The notes under the pieces: model-generated
Databases searched by the model: none
What the model was told of the DNA's origin: nothing
The model's input: only the letters and a program-made list of their open reading frames with translations
From: Aliarcobacter sp.
GTDB taxonomy: Bacteria > Campylobacterota > Campylobacteria > Campylobacterales > Arcobacteraceae
Assembly: GCA_028688995.1 (NCBI GenBank)
Contig: JAQTXB010000011.1
Location: forward strand, 39,821-103,820
DNA: 64,000 nt
Direction of reading: 5' to 3'
Program-made: the position numbers and the translations under genes
Shown here: one piece after another, positions 8,268 through 16,995 of the stretch
How positions within the stretch are numbered: position 1 is the first letter of the stretch
Layout: each line of letters opens with the position of its first letter

Positions 8268-10127
8268 CTAGTTATAAATACTATGTATAATATTGTTTAA
8301 TATCAATTGTATTTCTTCTTTAAAATTAGAATCTTTTATAAGTTTATTTGCTTTTTTTTCATATTCTTTATATATATTTGAATTGTATTTTTTATTATTT
8401 GCTAATGCAGATAAAAACATTAATACTTGTATAAGAGTTCTTTCTTCTAATAATGTAAAGTAAAGTATATTATCAAGAATATTTCGTTCTCCGTATAAAA
8501 AATTATCTGTATTTTCAATATTTGAAGCCATCAACAATGCTAAATTACTTTCACTAGCATAAATATAATCACTAAATATATTACTTACTATTTCTGTGTT
8601 AAATAAAGGTTCAATTATATTTACAGAATATTCATTTTTTATAAAGTTAAATAATTCAGTATTTAATTCTTTCAGTTTAGCTGATTGATTATTCTCATTA
8701 AACTCTTTTGAAATCACTTTTGAATCTTCATCAGAGTTATAGTTGTAGATAAATAATTCTATAATCCATAAATCATTTTTTATAGATAGATGAGGAAATA
8801 TAGCAATATCAGATGGGTGTATTTTTAAAAATCCATTGATTGTTTCTTTACTATATTTTTCTGAAAAAAGAGCAAATCCATTATTTAGCATTGGAATAAT
8901 TGTTATAGCTTTTATATCTGTTGAAAGATTTATTTTATCACAAATAGTTAAAGCTATCCCTCTACTTAATCTTCCAATTTTTATCATGATATTTTCATCA
9001 TGATGACCTTCCTCGTTATTTATAGAAACATTTGCACTAAATACAAAAAGCTTTAAATCATTTTCTTTTTTCATGTGTATAATTTCATTTTCTATTGGTA
9101 TGTTGTATGACCATATTGGTTTATCTAAGCTAAAATGACTAATTGGTGATTCTGAATTATATATTGTTTTTTTTTTAGTTAATGATTCTAGTTCATTTTT
9201 CCAATAAGATAAGCTTTTTCTTATTGTTGGATTATTTAGTGCAAAATATTTTTCTATTATAATATTTGCTTTTTCATACTCTTTTGAATCTATGTATGCT
9301 TTTATTAGGTTGTTTCCTAGTCCAAATTCACGAATATTCTCATTAAATATAGGTTCAATAAATGTTATTAATTCCTCAATGTAATTATTGAGTCCAAGTG
9401 AACTACTTATATGTATTAAACAATCAGATGGAGGATTAGGATTAATTGATAGTATTTTTTTATAATATGACATTGCCGTATTAATATCTTTATTCTTAAG
9501 TGATATATCTGCAAGATAAAGTAATGGTCTCCATGCATCTTTAATTTTACTTAATTTTATTAAAGCCTTATGATAACCTTCTTCTCCATCTTTTCCTTTG
9601 TGCAAAGAAAGATACCAATCCATTCCATTATTTTGATTTGGATCTAATTCTAATCCCTCAAATAATATTTTTTCTACCATCTCAAAATCATTCCAATCGG
9701 CATATACTTTTGCTAGATTTGTAAGTAATACTCCAGTTTTTCCAATTTCTTGTATAGTTTTTTCTAATACTAATTTAGCCTCATCTAATCTTTTATTTTT
9801 CATTAGTACAATTGCATAAATACATCCAGCTCTTTCTCTTTCTTTATCAATTTCATATAATTTGTAACTGGCATCAACAACGAATTCATGAAGTCCATCA
9901 TTTAATGCTGTAATAATTAATGTATATAGTTCATCAGGATTATCATAATTTTTTTCTAAATTAGGGATTAAAATATCTTTAATCCATACCCTTTTAGTTA
10001 CATAATATTCTTTTCCCATTTCATCAAAAAAGCTAATCTTTTCATCATTATCATTCTCTTTTTCATCTTGAACAATAATTGGTTCCTTTTTATTTTTTAT
10101 TCCAAATAGTTTTTTTAAAAATTGCAC
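8268..10127 (-). CDS. TPR-repeat protein of unknown function
   Basis: This 619-residue cytoplasmic protein lacks a signal peptide. Residues about 75-330 are helical repeats of TPR/SEL type, for example the NKDINTAMSYYKKILSINPN and NDFEMVEKILFEGLELDPNQ units. The second half (about 340-619) is a mixed alpha/beta region I do not recognise. It has a long gap on both sides and its own promoter region. The neighbours are a toxin-antitoxin pair and a RhuM gene upstream, so it may belong to the accessory block. No catalytic motif was found. Confidence 0.55.
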   Translation of the reverse strand: MQFLKKLFGIKNKKEPIIVQDEKENDNDEKISFFDEMGKEYYVTKRVWIKDILIPNLEKNYDNPDELYTLIITALNDGLHEFVVDASYKLYEIDKERERAGCIYAIVLMKNKRLDEAKLVLEKTIQEIGKTGVLLTNLAKVYADWNDFEMVEKILFEGLELDPNQNNGMDWYLSLHKGKDGEEGYHKALIKLSKIKDAWRPLLYLADISLKNKDINTAMSYYKKILSINPNPPSDCLIHISSSLGLNNYIEELITFIEPIFNENIREFGLGNNLIKAYIDSKEYEKANIIIEKYFALNNPTIRKSLSYWKNELESLTKKKTIYNSESPISHFSLDKPIWSYNIPIENEIIHMKKENDLKLFVFSANVSINNEEGHHDENIMIKIGRLSRGIALTICDKINLSTDIKAITIIPMLNNGFALFSEKYSKETINGFLKIHPSDIAIFPHLSIKNDLWIIELFIYNYNSDEDSKVISKEFNENNQSAKLKELNTELFNFIKNEYSVNIIEPLFNTEIVSNIFSDYIYASESNLALLMASNIENTDNFLYGERNILDNILYFTLLEERTLIQVLMFLSALANNKKYNSNIYKEYEKKANKLIKDSNFKEEIQLILNNIIHSIYN

Positions 10128-10248
10128 ACTGTTCCTTTGAGAGTTAATAGACGTAAATAATAATATAATAACGCTGAAAATAAATATTTTTTGTTAAAAT
10201 TATAAAAAACTCCCTCTGTCTAAAATCTATACACCAACCATTCCCAAC

Positions 10249-10291
10249 TAACACTAAAAGCAACACTTAAACAACACTTCTATTTTATACT
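10249..10291 (+). promoter_or_regulatory. Direct repeats and probable promoter upstream of urtA
   Basis: CAACACTT occurs at 10261-10268 and again at 10272-10279 (11 bp apart), with a weaker TAACACTA at 10249-10256. A -10-like TATACT lies at 10286-10291. One helical turn between repeats suits an OmpR/PhoB-type regulator. A similar pair lies upstream of ureD on the opposite strand. The regulator is unknown. Confidence 0.45.
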
Positions 10292-10332
10292 TCTCTTAGA
10301 AGTCAAAAGGACTTAAACTAAAAGGAGATTTT

Positions 10333-11604
10333 ATGAAAAGATTATTTGCAAAAGCAATTGTTACTTCTGCGTTACTTGGTGGAATGTTAGTTCATGCTGC
10401 TGATACAATTAAAGTTGGGGTTTTACACTCTTTATCTGGAACTATGGCTATTTCTGAAACAACATTAAAAGATACAGTTTTAATGTTAATTGATGAGCAA
10501 AATAAAAAAGGTGGAATCTTAGGTAAAAAAATTGAACCTGTGGTTGTTGACCCAGCTTCAAACTGGCCACTTTTTGCTGAAAAAATGAGAGGACTTCTTA
10601 CAAAAGATAAAGTTGATGTTACATTTGGTTGTTGGACATCGGTTTCAAGAAAATCTGTTCTTCCAGTTGTTGAAGAGTTAAATGGACTTTTATTTTACCC
10701 TGTTCAATATGAGGGTGAAGAGTCAAGCAAAAATGTATTTTATACAGGTGCTGCGCCAAACCAACAAGCAATTCCAGCTGTTGATTATCTGATGAAAGAG
10801 ATGGGTGTAAAAAGATTTGTTTTAGCAGGAACTGACTATGTATATCCAAGAACTACAAACAAAATCTTGGAAGCTTATTTAATCTCTAAAGGTGTTAAAA
10901 AAGAAGATATTATGATTAATTATACGCCATTTGGTCACTCTGATTGGCAATCAATTGTATCTGATATTAAAAAATTTGGTTCAACTGGAGTTAAAACAGC
11001 AGTTGTTTCAACAATCAATGGAGATGCAAATATTCCATTTTATAAAGAGTTAGGAAACCAAGGTGTAAAAGCTGAAGATATTCCAGTTATTGCATTCTCA
11101 GTTGGTGAAGAAGAACTTTCAGGAATTGATACAAAACCTTTAGTTGGACATTTAGCTGCATGGAATTATTTCGAAAGTGCTGATACACCAATCAATAAAG
11201 ATTTTATCAAAACTTGGAAAACATTTATCAAAGATGACAAAAGAGTTACAAATGACCCAATGGAAGCTACATATATCGGATTTAATCTATGGGTAAAAGC
11301 TGTTGAAAAAGCTGGAACTACAGATGTAAACAAAGTTAGTGATGCAATTATTGGTTTAAGTGTTCCAAACTTAACAGGTGGAACTGCAACTATGCTTAAA
11401 AATCACCACATTACAAAACCAGTTCTAATTGGTGAGATTCAAGAAGATGGACAATTTGAAACAGTTTCTTCTACAAAAGAAATCGAAGGTGATGCTTGGT
11501 CTGATTTCTTACCAGGAAGCAAAGATTTAATCGCTGATTGGACAAAACCAGTTAATTGTGGTTCATACAACACAGTTACTAAAAAATGTGTAGGTACTAA
11601 ATAA
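10333..11604 (+). CDS. urtA: Urea ABC transporter substrate-binding protein UrtA
   Basis: This is a periplasmic binding protein of 423 residues. It has a clear signal peptide (residues 1-22, ending VHA) and then a leucine/amide-type binding fold. Stretches such as VGVLHSLSGTMAISE, GCWTSVSRKSVLPVVE, LLFYPVQYEGEE and IGEIQEDGQF are characteristic of UrtA rather than of branched-chain amino-acid binding proteins. It captures urea and feeds UrtBC. An AAAGGAG ribosome-binding site precedes the ATG. A strong hairpin follows the stop, so urtA mRNA is probably more abundant than the rest. The urease operon follows about 1.1 kb beyond the importer. Confidence 0.94.
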   Translation: MKRLFAKAIVTSALLGGMLVHAADTIKVGVLHSLSGTMAISETTLKDTVLMLIDEQNKKGGILGKKIEPVVVDPASNWPLFAEKMRGLLTKDKVDVTFGCWTSVSRKSVLPVVEELNGLLFYPVQYEGEESSKNVFYTGAAPNQQAIPAVDYLMKEMGVKRFVLAGTDYVYPRTTNKILEAYLISKGVKKEDIMINYTPFGHSDWQSIVSDIKKFGSTGVKTAVVSTINGDANIPFYKELGNQGVKAEDIPVIAFSVGEEELSGIDTKPLVGHLAAWNYFESADTPINKDFIKTWKTFIKDDKRVTNDPMEATYIGFNLWVKAVEKAGTTDVNKVSDAIIGLSVPNLTGGTATMLKNHHITKPVLIGEIQEDGQFETVSSTKEIEGDAWSDFLPGSKDLIADWTKPVNCGSYNTVTKKCVGTK

Positions 11605-11610
11605 AAACTA

Positions 11611-11639
11611 AAATATGGAAGAACTCTTCTTCCATATTT
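11611..11639 (+). terminator. Hairpin between urtA and urtB (attenuator or mRNA stabiliser)
   Basis: A perfect 13-bp stem (11611-11623 with 11627-11639) and a 3-base loop lie in the 53-base gap after urtA. Only a short T-run follows, so it probably limits rather than abolishes read-through into urtB, or protects the urtA 3' end. Confidence 0.65.
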
Positions 11640-11657
11640 CTTTTAAGGAAATAACAG

Positions 11658-13238
11658 ATGAATATTTTAAAAATAATACTCCTTAATTTATTGATTTTCT
11701 CATTTTCATACTCTTCAACTTTTGAGGAGTTATCTAGCAAATTATCAGACAATAGTTTCAAAGTAAAAGAAGAAGTTTTAAATGAGTTAATAATAAATTA
11801 TAAAGATGAAGAAAAATTAGAGATTTTATTACAAAGTATGCTTTTAGGAAATTTATATTTTCAAAATCAAACTAATGAAATTTTACTTTTAGAAAAAGAT
11901 AATAGTTTAAAATCTTTATTTACAAATAATTCTATTCAAAATGTAAATGAAAATGATTATTCAAAAATAAAGATAAATAATAAATTAAGAAGTGTTATAA
12001 AATCAAGCTTAGCAAAAATAAATCTTTTCGCAAAAGATGAAAACAAAAGATTAAATGCTGCAAAAAATATTTTGGAAAATCTAGAAGTTCAAGATAAAGA
12101 GATTATTTTAGAGGCTTTAAAAAGTGAAAAAAAATCTTCAATAAAAGAACTTTTACTTGAGGCAAATGCAAACTTAAAAGCAAAGTTTTTAACAGGTCAA
12201 GAGCAACTCGATGCAATAAGTGAACTTGGTGGTTTTTTGTCTTCTAAATCTTTAGAAACTCTAAATAGTCTAAGTGATTCAAGTGATGAAAAAGTAAAAC
12301 TTGCTGTTAAAAATGCACTAGGTGAAATCGAATTTAGTAAAACTCTTTATTCATTTATTGAAACTGCATTTTTTGGACTTTCACAAGGTTCGGTTTTACT
12401 TTTAGCTGCTATTGGTTTAGCCATTACTTTTGGGGTTATGAAAGTAATAAATATGGCTCATGGTGAATTAATAATGATTGGAGCATATACAACTTATACT
12501 ATTCAACAATTAATGCCAAATTTGATTGAATATTCGGTAATTATTGCAATTCCTGCTGCATTTATAGTAAGTGGCTTAGTAGGAATTGCTATAGAAAGAT
12601 TAGTAATTCGTCACCTTTATGGAAGACCACTAGAAACACTATTAGCAACTTTTGGAATAAGTTTGATTTTACAACAAGTGGTGAGAACAATATTCTCTCC
12701 ACTAAATCAAGAGGTAAAAACACCATCTTGGATGAGTGGAGCTTTGGAAATAAATGGAGCTTTATCATTAACTTACAATAGATTATATGTTGTGATTTTT
12801 GCTTTTATTGTCTTTTTTGCTATTTTATATGTGATGAAAAAAACAAGCTTAGGACTAAAAGTTCGAGCTGTTTCACAAAATAGACCAATAGCAAGAGCTA
12901 TGGGAATTCAATCAAGCAAAATTGATGCAATCACTTTTGGAATTGGTTCAGGAATCGCTGGAGTTGCAGGAGTTGCTTTATCTCAGCTTACAAATGTGGG
13001 ACCAAATCTTGGACAAGCTTATATAGTTGATTCATTTATGGTTGTTGTTTTTGGTGGAGTTGGAAATCTATGGGGAACTTTAATCGCTTCATTTACACTT
13101 GGGGAAATAAACAAATTTATCGAGCCACTTGCAGGTGCGATTTTGGCAAAAGTTATCATATTGGTATTTATTATCTTATTTATACAAAAAAGACCTAGAG
13201 GATTATTCCCTCAAAAAGGTCGAGATGCACAGGATTAA
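11658..13238 (+). CDS. urtB: Urea ABC transporter permease UrtB
   Basis: This 526-residue permease has a signal-like N-terminus and a helical extracytoplasmic domain (about 20-230), then a LivH-type permease domain with about eight hydrophobic segments. The domain starts at FGLSQGSVLLLAAIGLAITF and includes VINMAHGELIMIGAYTTY, a conserved LivH/UrtB stretch, and the EAA-like loop KVRAVSQNRPIARAMGI. The long N-terminal domain is a usual UrtB feature that separates it from LivH. It pairs with UrtC to form the urea channel. The gene is followed 3 bases later by urtC. Confidence 0.93.
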   Translation: MNILKIILLNLLIFSFSYSSTFEELSSKLSDNSFKVKEEVLNELIINYKDEEKLEILLQSMLLGNLYFQNQTNEILLLEKDNSLKSLFTNNSIQNVNENDYSKIKINNKLRSVIKSSLAKINLFAKDENKRLNAAKNILENLEVQDKEIILEALKSEKKSSIKELLLEANANLKAKFLTGQEQLDAISELGGFLSSKSLETLNSLSDSSDEKVKLAVKNALGEIEFSKTLYSFIETAFFGLSQGSVLLLAAIGLAITFGVMKVINMAHGELIMIGAYTTYTIQQLMPNLIEYSVIIAIPAAFIVSGLVGIAIERLVIRHLYGRPLETLLATFGISLILQQVVRTIFSPLNQEVKTPSWMSGALEINGALSLTYNRLYVVIFAFIVFFAILYVMKKTSLGLKVRAVSQNRPIARAMGIQSSKIDAITFGIGSGIAGVAGVALSQLTNVGPNLGQAYIVDSFMVVVFGGVGNLWGTLIASFTLGEINKFIEPLAGAILAKVIILVFIILFIQKRPRGLFPQKGRDAQD

Positions 13239-13241
13239 AAA

Positions 13242-14345
13242 ATGGAAAATAAATCAATAATTTTAAGAATCTTAGAAAATGACAAAGGTGGAAAAATAGT
13301 TTTATCATCTTTATCAGTTGTGGTGTTTGTGGTTGCTTTTTGTAATTTGTTTATTCCTGAAAGCTCGATTTTTCATATCTCGACTTTTACAGTTACGATT
13401 TTGGGAAAATATTTAGCTTTTGCACTTTTGGCATTGGCACTTGATTTAGTTTGGGGATATTTAGGGATTTTAAGTTTAGGTCATGGGGCATTTTTTGCCC
13501 TTGGTGGATATGCCTTTGCCATGTATTTGATGCGTCAAATTGGCGATAGAGGAGTTTATGGAAATGCCGAACTTCCTGATTTTATGGTATTTATGAATCT
13601 AAAAGAGCTTCCTTGGTTTTGGCTTGGATTTGATAATCCAGTATTTGCAATTTTGATGGTAATGATAGTTCCAGCTATTTTGGCTTTTGTATTTGGTTGG
13701 TTTGCTTTTAGAAGTAGGGTGACGGGAGTTTATTTATCTATTATAACTCAAGCTTTGACTTATGCACTTATGTTGGCATTTTTTAGAAATGATATGGGTT
13801 TTGGTGGAAACAATGGTTTGACAGATTTCAAAGATATTTTAGGCTTTGATTTATCAGCAGATACAACAAGGGTTGCTTTATTGATAATCACTTTTTTTGC
13901 TTTGGTTTTAGGATATTTGGTTTGCAGATTTATCATAAATTCAAGACTTGGACGAGTTGTAATCTCTATAAGAGATGCTGAAAGTAGGGTTAGATTTTTG
14001 GGTTACAAAGTTGAGCAATATAAGCTTTTTATTTTTGTGGTTTCAGCTGTTTTAGCAGGAATTGCAGGAGCTTTATATGTGCCACAAGTTGCAATCATTA
14101 ATCCAAATGTATTTAGTCCTTTATTTTCTATTGAGTTAGTAATTTGGGTAGCTATTGGAGGACGAGGAACTCTGTATGGAGCGATTATTGGAGCTATGAT
14201 TGTTAGTTTTGCAAGTACATATTTTACTTCTGCACTTCCTGAAGTTTGGTTGTATGCTTTGGGTGGATTGTTTGTAGTAGTGACTTTATATCTTCCAACA
14301 GGTGTTGTTGGGCTTATTAGTAAAATCAAGATGAAAAAGGCTTAA
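13242..14345 (+). CDS. urtC: Urea ABC transporter permease UrtC
   Basis: This 367-residue LivM-type permease has many hydrophobic helices. Typical LivM/UrtC signatures are DLVWGYLGILSLGHGAFFAL (about 67-86) and GYKVEQYKLFIFVVSAVLAG. The sequence YALMLAFFRNDMGFGGNNGL is characteristic of UrtC. It forms the membrane channel with UrtB. It starts 3 bases after urtB and ends 2 bases before urtD, consistent with one polycistronic transcript. No abnormality was seen. Confidence 0.93.
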   Translation: MENKSIILRILENDKGGKIVLSSLSVVVFVVAFCNLFIPESSIFHISTFTVTILGKYLAFALLALALDLVWGYLGILSLGHGAFFALGGYAFAMYLMRQIGDRGVYGNAELPDFMVFMNLKELPWFWLGFDNPVFAILMVMIVPAILAFVFGWFAFRSRVTGVYLSIITQALTYALMLAFFRNDMGFGGNNGLTDFKDILGFDLSADTTRVALLIITFFALVLGYLVCRFIINSRLGRVVISIRDAESRVRFLGYKVEQYKLFIFVVSAVLAGIAGALYVPQVAIINPNVFSPLFSIELVIWVAIGGRGTLYGAIIGAMIVSFASTYFTSALPEVWLYALGGLFVVVTLYLPTGVVGLISKIKMKKA

Positions 14346-14347
14346 AA

Positions 14348-15136
14348 ATGGAAAGATTAAGAAGAGATAATGAAACTGATATTGGTGAGCTTAAAATTGG
14401 AAGCAGAATACTTCTTGTTGATGGTGTAAGTGTTAGTTTTGATGGATTTAAGGCTTTAAATAATCTTAGTTTTTCTATTGATTATGGTGAATTAAGATGT
14501 GTTATTGGAGCAAATGGAGCTGGAAAATCTACAATGATGGATGTGGTAACTGGAAAAACAAGACCAGATTCAGGAACTGTGATTTTTGGACATTCAGTTG
14601 ATTTATTAAGCATGGATGAACCAGCAATTGCCCAAATTGGAATAGGAAGAAAGTTTCAAAAACCAACAGTTTTTCAAAATCACACAGTTTTTGAAAACCT
14701 AGAACTTGCCATGAAAGATGATAAAAGATTTTTCAAAACACTTTTTTCAAAGTTAAGTAGCGAGCAAAAAGACAAAATCGAAGAAACCATGAAACTAATT
14801 GGTCTAAAAGAGCTTTATAAACAAGAAGCAGGGATTTTATCACATGGTCAAAAACAATGGCTAGAAATTGGAATGTTAATCATGCAAGAGCCAAAACTTC
14901 TTCTTGTAGATGAACCAGTTGCAGGTATGACTCCTCAAGAAGTGGAAAAAACAGCAGAGATTTTGACAAGTTTAGCAAAAGATAATGCAGTTGTAGTGGT
15001 AGAACATGATATGGAATTTATAAGAAGTATCGCAAAAAAAGTGACAGTTTTACATGAGGGTTCAGTTTTGGCTGAGGGTTCAATGGACGCAATACAAAAC
15101 AATGAAAAAGTGCGAAAAGTATATCTAGGAGAATAA
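14348..15136 (+). CDS. urtD: Urea ABC transporter ATP-binding protein UrtD
   Basis: This 262-residue ATPase is of the LivG class. Walker A is GANGAGKST, and the Q-loop region is RKFQKPTVFQNHTVFENLELA. The signature is degenerate (LSHGQKQWLEIGM, with H in place of G), as is usual in UrtD. Walker B is LLLVDEPVAGMTP, with a switch His in VVEHDM. With UrtE it energises urea uptake. Spacing of one base to urtE and two bases from urtC supports operon membership. The KQWLE form of the signature is a good marker for UrtD over LivG. Confidence 0.94.
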   Translation: MERLRRDNETDIGELKIGSRILLVDGVSVSFDGFKALNNLSFSIDYGELRCVIGANGAGKSTMMDVVTGKTRPDSGTVIFGHSVDLLSMDEPAIAQIGIGRKFQKPTVFQNHTVFENLELAMKDDKRFFKTLFSKLSSEQKDKIEETMKLIGLKELYKQEAGILSHGQKQWLEIGMLIMQEPKLLLVDEPVAGMTPQEVEKTAEILTSLAKDNAVVVVEHDMEFIRSIAKKVTVLHEGSVLAEGSMDAIQNNEKVRKVYLGE

Positions 15137-15137
15137 A

Positions 15138-15833
15138 ATGTTAAAACTAGAAAAAATAAACCAATATTACGGACAAAGTCACACTTTGTGGGATTTAGAT
15201 TTAGAGATAAAAAAAGGAAGATGCACTTGTTTAATGGGAAGAAATGGAGTTGGCAAAACAACTATTAGTAAAGTAATCATGGGATTACTTCCTATCAAAG
15301 ATGGAAAACTAATCTATGAGGGAAATGATATTTCAAAACTTTCAGACTATCAAAGAGCAGGAATTGCAATAGGTTATGTTCCCCAAGGAAGAGAGATTTT
15401 TTCACAACTAACAGTTAAAGAAAATCTTGAAATTGGAGTGATGTCAAATAGAAATAAAATCACAAAAATTCCAGATAAAATCTACGAGCTTTTCCCAGTT
15501 TTAAAAGATATGGCAAATAGAAAAGGTGGAGATTTAAGTGGAGGACAACAACAACAATTGGCAATAGGCAGAGCTTTATGTATCGACCCAAATTTTTTAA
15601 TCCTAGATGAACCAAGTGAAGGAATCCAACCAAATATCGTAGCTCAAATTGGAGAAGTAATAGATTATCTTACACGTGAAGAACAAATCACAGTATTGCT
15701 AGTAGAGCAAAAACTACCATTTGCTAGAAGACACGGCGATGATTTTTATGTAATTGATAGGGGAAGTGTAGTTGCAAATGGGGAAATAGGGCAACTTAGT
15801 GATGAGATTATTAGGAAGTATATGTCGGTTTAG
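15138..15833 (+). CDS. urtE: Urea ABC transporter ATP-binding protein UrtE
   Basis: This 231-residue ATPase is of the LivF class. Walker A is GRNGVGKTT and the signature is LSGGQQQQLAIGRAL. Walker B is FLILDEPSEGIQP, and the C-terminal stretch VLLVEQKLPFARRHGDDFYVIDRG is characteristic of UrtE. It works as a heterodimer with UrtD. It is the last gene of the importer operon. The 67-base gap to the next gene has no strong terminator hairpin, so some read-through into the kinase gene is possible. Confidence 0.94.
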   Translation: MLKLEKINQYYGQSHTLWDLDLEIKKGRCTCLMGRNGVGKTTISKVIMGLLPIKDGKLIYEGNDISKLSDYQRAGIAIGYVPQGREIFSQLTVKENLEIGVMSNRNKITKIPDKIYELFPVLKDMANRKGGDLSGGQQQQLAIGRALCIDPNFLILDEPSEGIQPNIVAQIGEVIDYLTREEQITVLLVEQKLPFARRHGDDFYVIDRGSVVANGEIGQLSDEIIRKYMSV

Positions 15834-15900
15834 TTATTAATTATCAGGCTAATTTGTATATAATTCATGTTGAATTAATAGTTATACAAAAAGGAATATT

Positions 15901-16386
15901 ATGATGCAAAAAGGAACGCTTACTTTTTTTTGTGGGAAGATGGGATCTGGAAAAAGCACAAAATCAAAAATTATATCAATTGAAAAGAATGCAGTACTTT
16001 TGTCAGAAGATGATTGGCTTGCAGCCCATTATCCTAATCAAATAAGCTCTTTTGATGACTTCATAAAGTTTTCTGCACTTATAAAGCCTTTTATAAAATT
16101 GCATGTGCAATTAATTTTAAATACGGGTACAAATGTAGTTATGGATTTTCCTGCAAATACAAAAAAGCAAAGAGAATGGTTTAATCAACTGTTTAATGAG
16201 ATTAAATGTGATCATGAGCTTATTTTTATTGATTTAAGCGATGAACAATGTTTAGCTAATATTGCTAAACGAAGAAAGGAACAACCACATAGAGCACAGT
16301 TTGACAATGAAGATGTATTTAATCATGTCACACAATATTTTGAATCTCCATTGTTGAGTGAAGGTTTTAACATATTAAAGGGGTAA
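15901..16386 (+). CDS. P-loop kinase-like protein (AAA_33 type)
   Basis: This small cytoplasmic protein of 161 residues has a Walker A motif, GKMGSGKST, near residues 12-20. A lid-like segment, ANIAKRRKEQPHRAQFDNED, lies near the C-terminus. The pattern resembles the AAA_33/zeta-like kinases that phosphorylate small molecules or nucleotides. The SEDDW segment after strand 2 may carry the catalytic Asp. It starts after an AAAAGGAAT ribosome-binding site and is followed 3 bases later by a SnoaL-like gene. The substrate is unknown; a role in urea metabolism is not supported. Confidence 0.65.
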   Translation: MMQKGTLTFFCGKMGSGKSTKSKIISIEKNAVLLSEDDWLAAHYPNQISSFDDFIKFSALIKPFIKLHVQLILNTGTNVVMDFPANTKKQREWFNQLFNEIKCDHELIFIDLSDEQCLANIAKRRKEQPHRAQFDNEDVFNHVTQYFESPLLSEGFNILKG

Positions 16387-16389
16387 ATT

Positions 16390-16779
16390 TTGAAACAGCA
16401 TGCAGTAATTAAACAGATTGAAAAAGCAGATAGAGCAATTGTTGAAGAAGATTTTGATACTCTTCTTGACATATATACTGATGATGCAGTGCTAGTTGTT
16501 GAACCAGGAAAAAATGCTGTAGGTAAAGATGCTATTAGAAAAGCATTTGAAGCCATCGCAGTTTATTTTAGAAATGGTTTACATGTTAGTCAAAAAGGGA
16601 TTGAGGTACTTGAAAGTGGGAATACAGCTTTAGTGCTAGCAAATACAGTAATATCTTCTCCAAACATGTCAGAAGTAACTCGTAAAGCTACTTACATTTT
16701 TAATAAGGATGAAGATGGTGTATGGTTATGCTCTATTGATAATTCATACGGTCATGAAATTATTGAAGTGGATGAATAA
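16390..16779 (+). CDS. SnoaL-like/DUF4440 (NTF2-fold) protein
   Basis: This 129-residue cytoplasmic protein has the NTF2-like pattern. An N-terminal helix is followed by DFDTLLDIYTDDAVLVVEPG, then GKDAIRKAFEAIAVYF, and later a set of beta strands ending in WLCSIDNSYGHE. Such proteins can be enzymes, ligand binders or stress proteins, and no function can be fixed here. Initiation is probably at a TTG (16390) preceded by AAAGGGGTA, because no ATG occurs before the conserved helix. It is coupled to the kinase-like gene, whose stop ends 3 bases upstream. Confidence 0.65.
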   Translation: MKQHAVIKQIEKADRAIVEEDFDTLLDIYTDDAVLVVEPGKNAVGKDAIRKAFEAIAVYFRNGLHVSQKGIEVLESGNTALVLANTVISSPNMSEVTRKATYIFNKDEDGVWLCSIDNSYGHEIIEVDE

Positions 16780-16850
16780 TAAAACAAATTTTTCCTTGTT
16801 CCAAACCTCTCAGTTGGGGAGTATATAAAAAACCTAATAAAGATTTACTC

Positions 16851-16869
16851 AATTGTTGCCTAAGTGTTG
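16851..16869 (-). promoter_or_regulatory. Direct repeat upstream of ureD, like that upstream of urtA
   Basis: On the minus strand CAACACTT (16869-16862) is followed 11 bp on by CAACAATT (16858-16851). This is nearly the same pair as upstream of urtA, but inverted relative to the gene. It lies about 42 bp upstream of a -10-like box. A shared regulator of urea uptake and urease is a reasonable inference. Confidence 0.4.
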
Positions 16870-16910
16870 TTTTTTCCATCTAAATTAAAAATCAAAAACT
16901 AAATTCTATA

Positions 16911-16916
16911 TATAAT
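16911..16916 (+). promoter_or_regulatory. Probable -10 box of the urease operon
   Basis: A perfect TATAAT hexamer lies 80 bases upstream of ureD, after an AT-rich stretch without a clear -35. This is the usual Campylobacterota promoter style. It is placed downstream of the CAACACTT repeats. Confidence 0.45.
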
Positions 16917-16995
16917 TTATACAGGTGAAAAAAAAGTAATCTATGTTTTTTTGGATAAAATATTTATAGATTAAAGCATGATTTATAGGAAAAAG

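Noticed and set aside
10128..10332. Additional small gene upstream of urtA
   Set aside because: No ORF with a credible ribosome-binding site was found; the gap is better explained by the promoter and repeat boxes.
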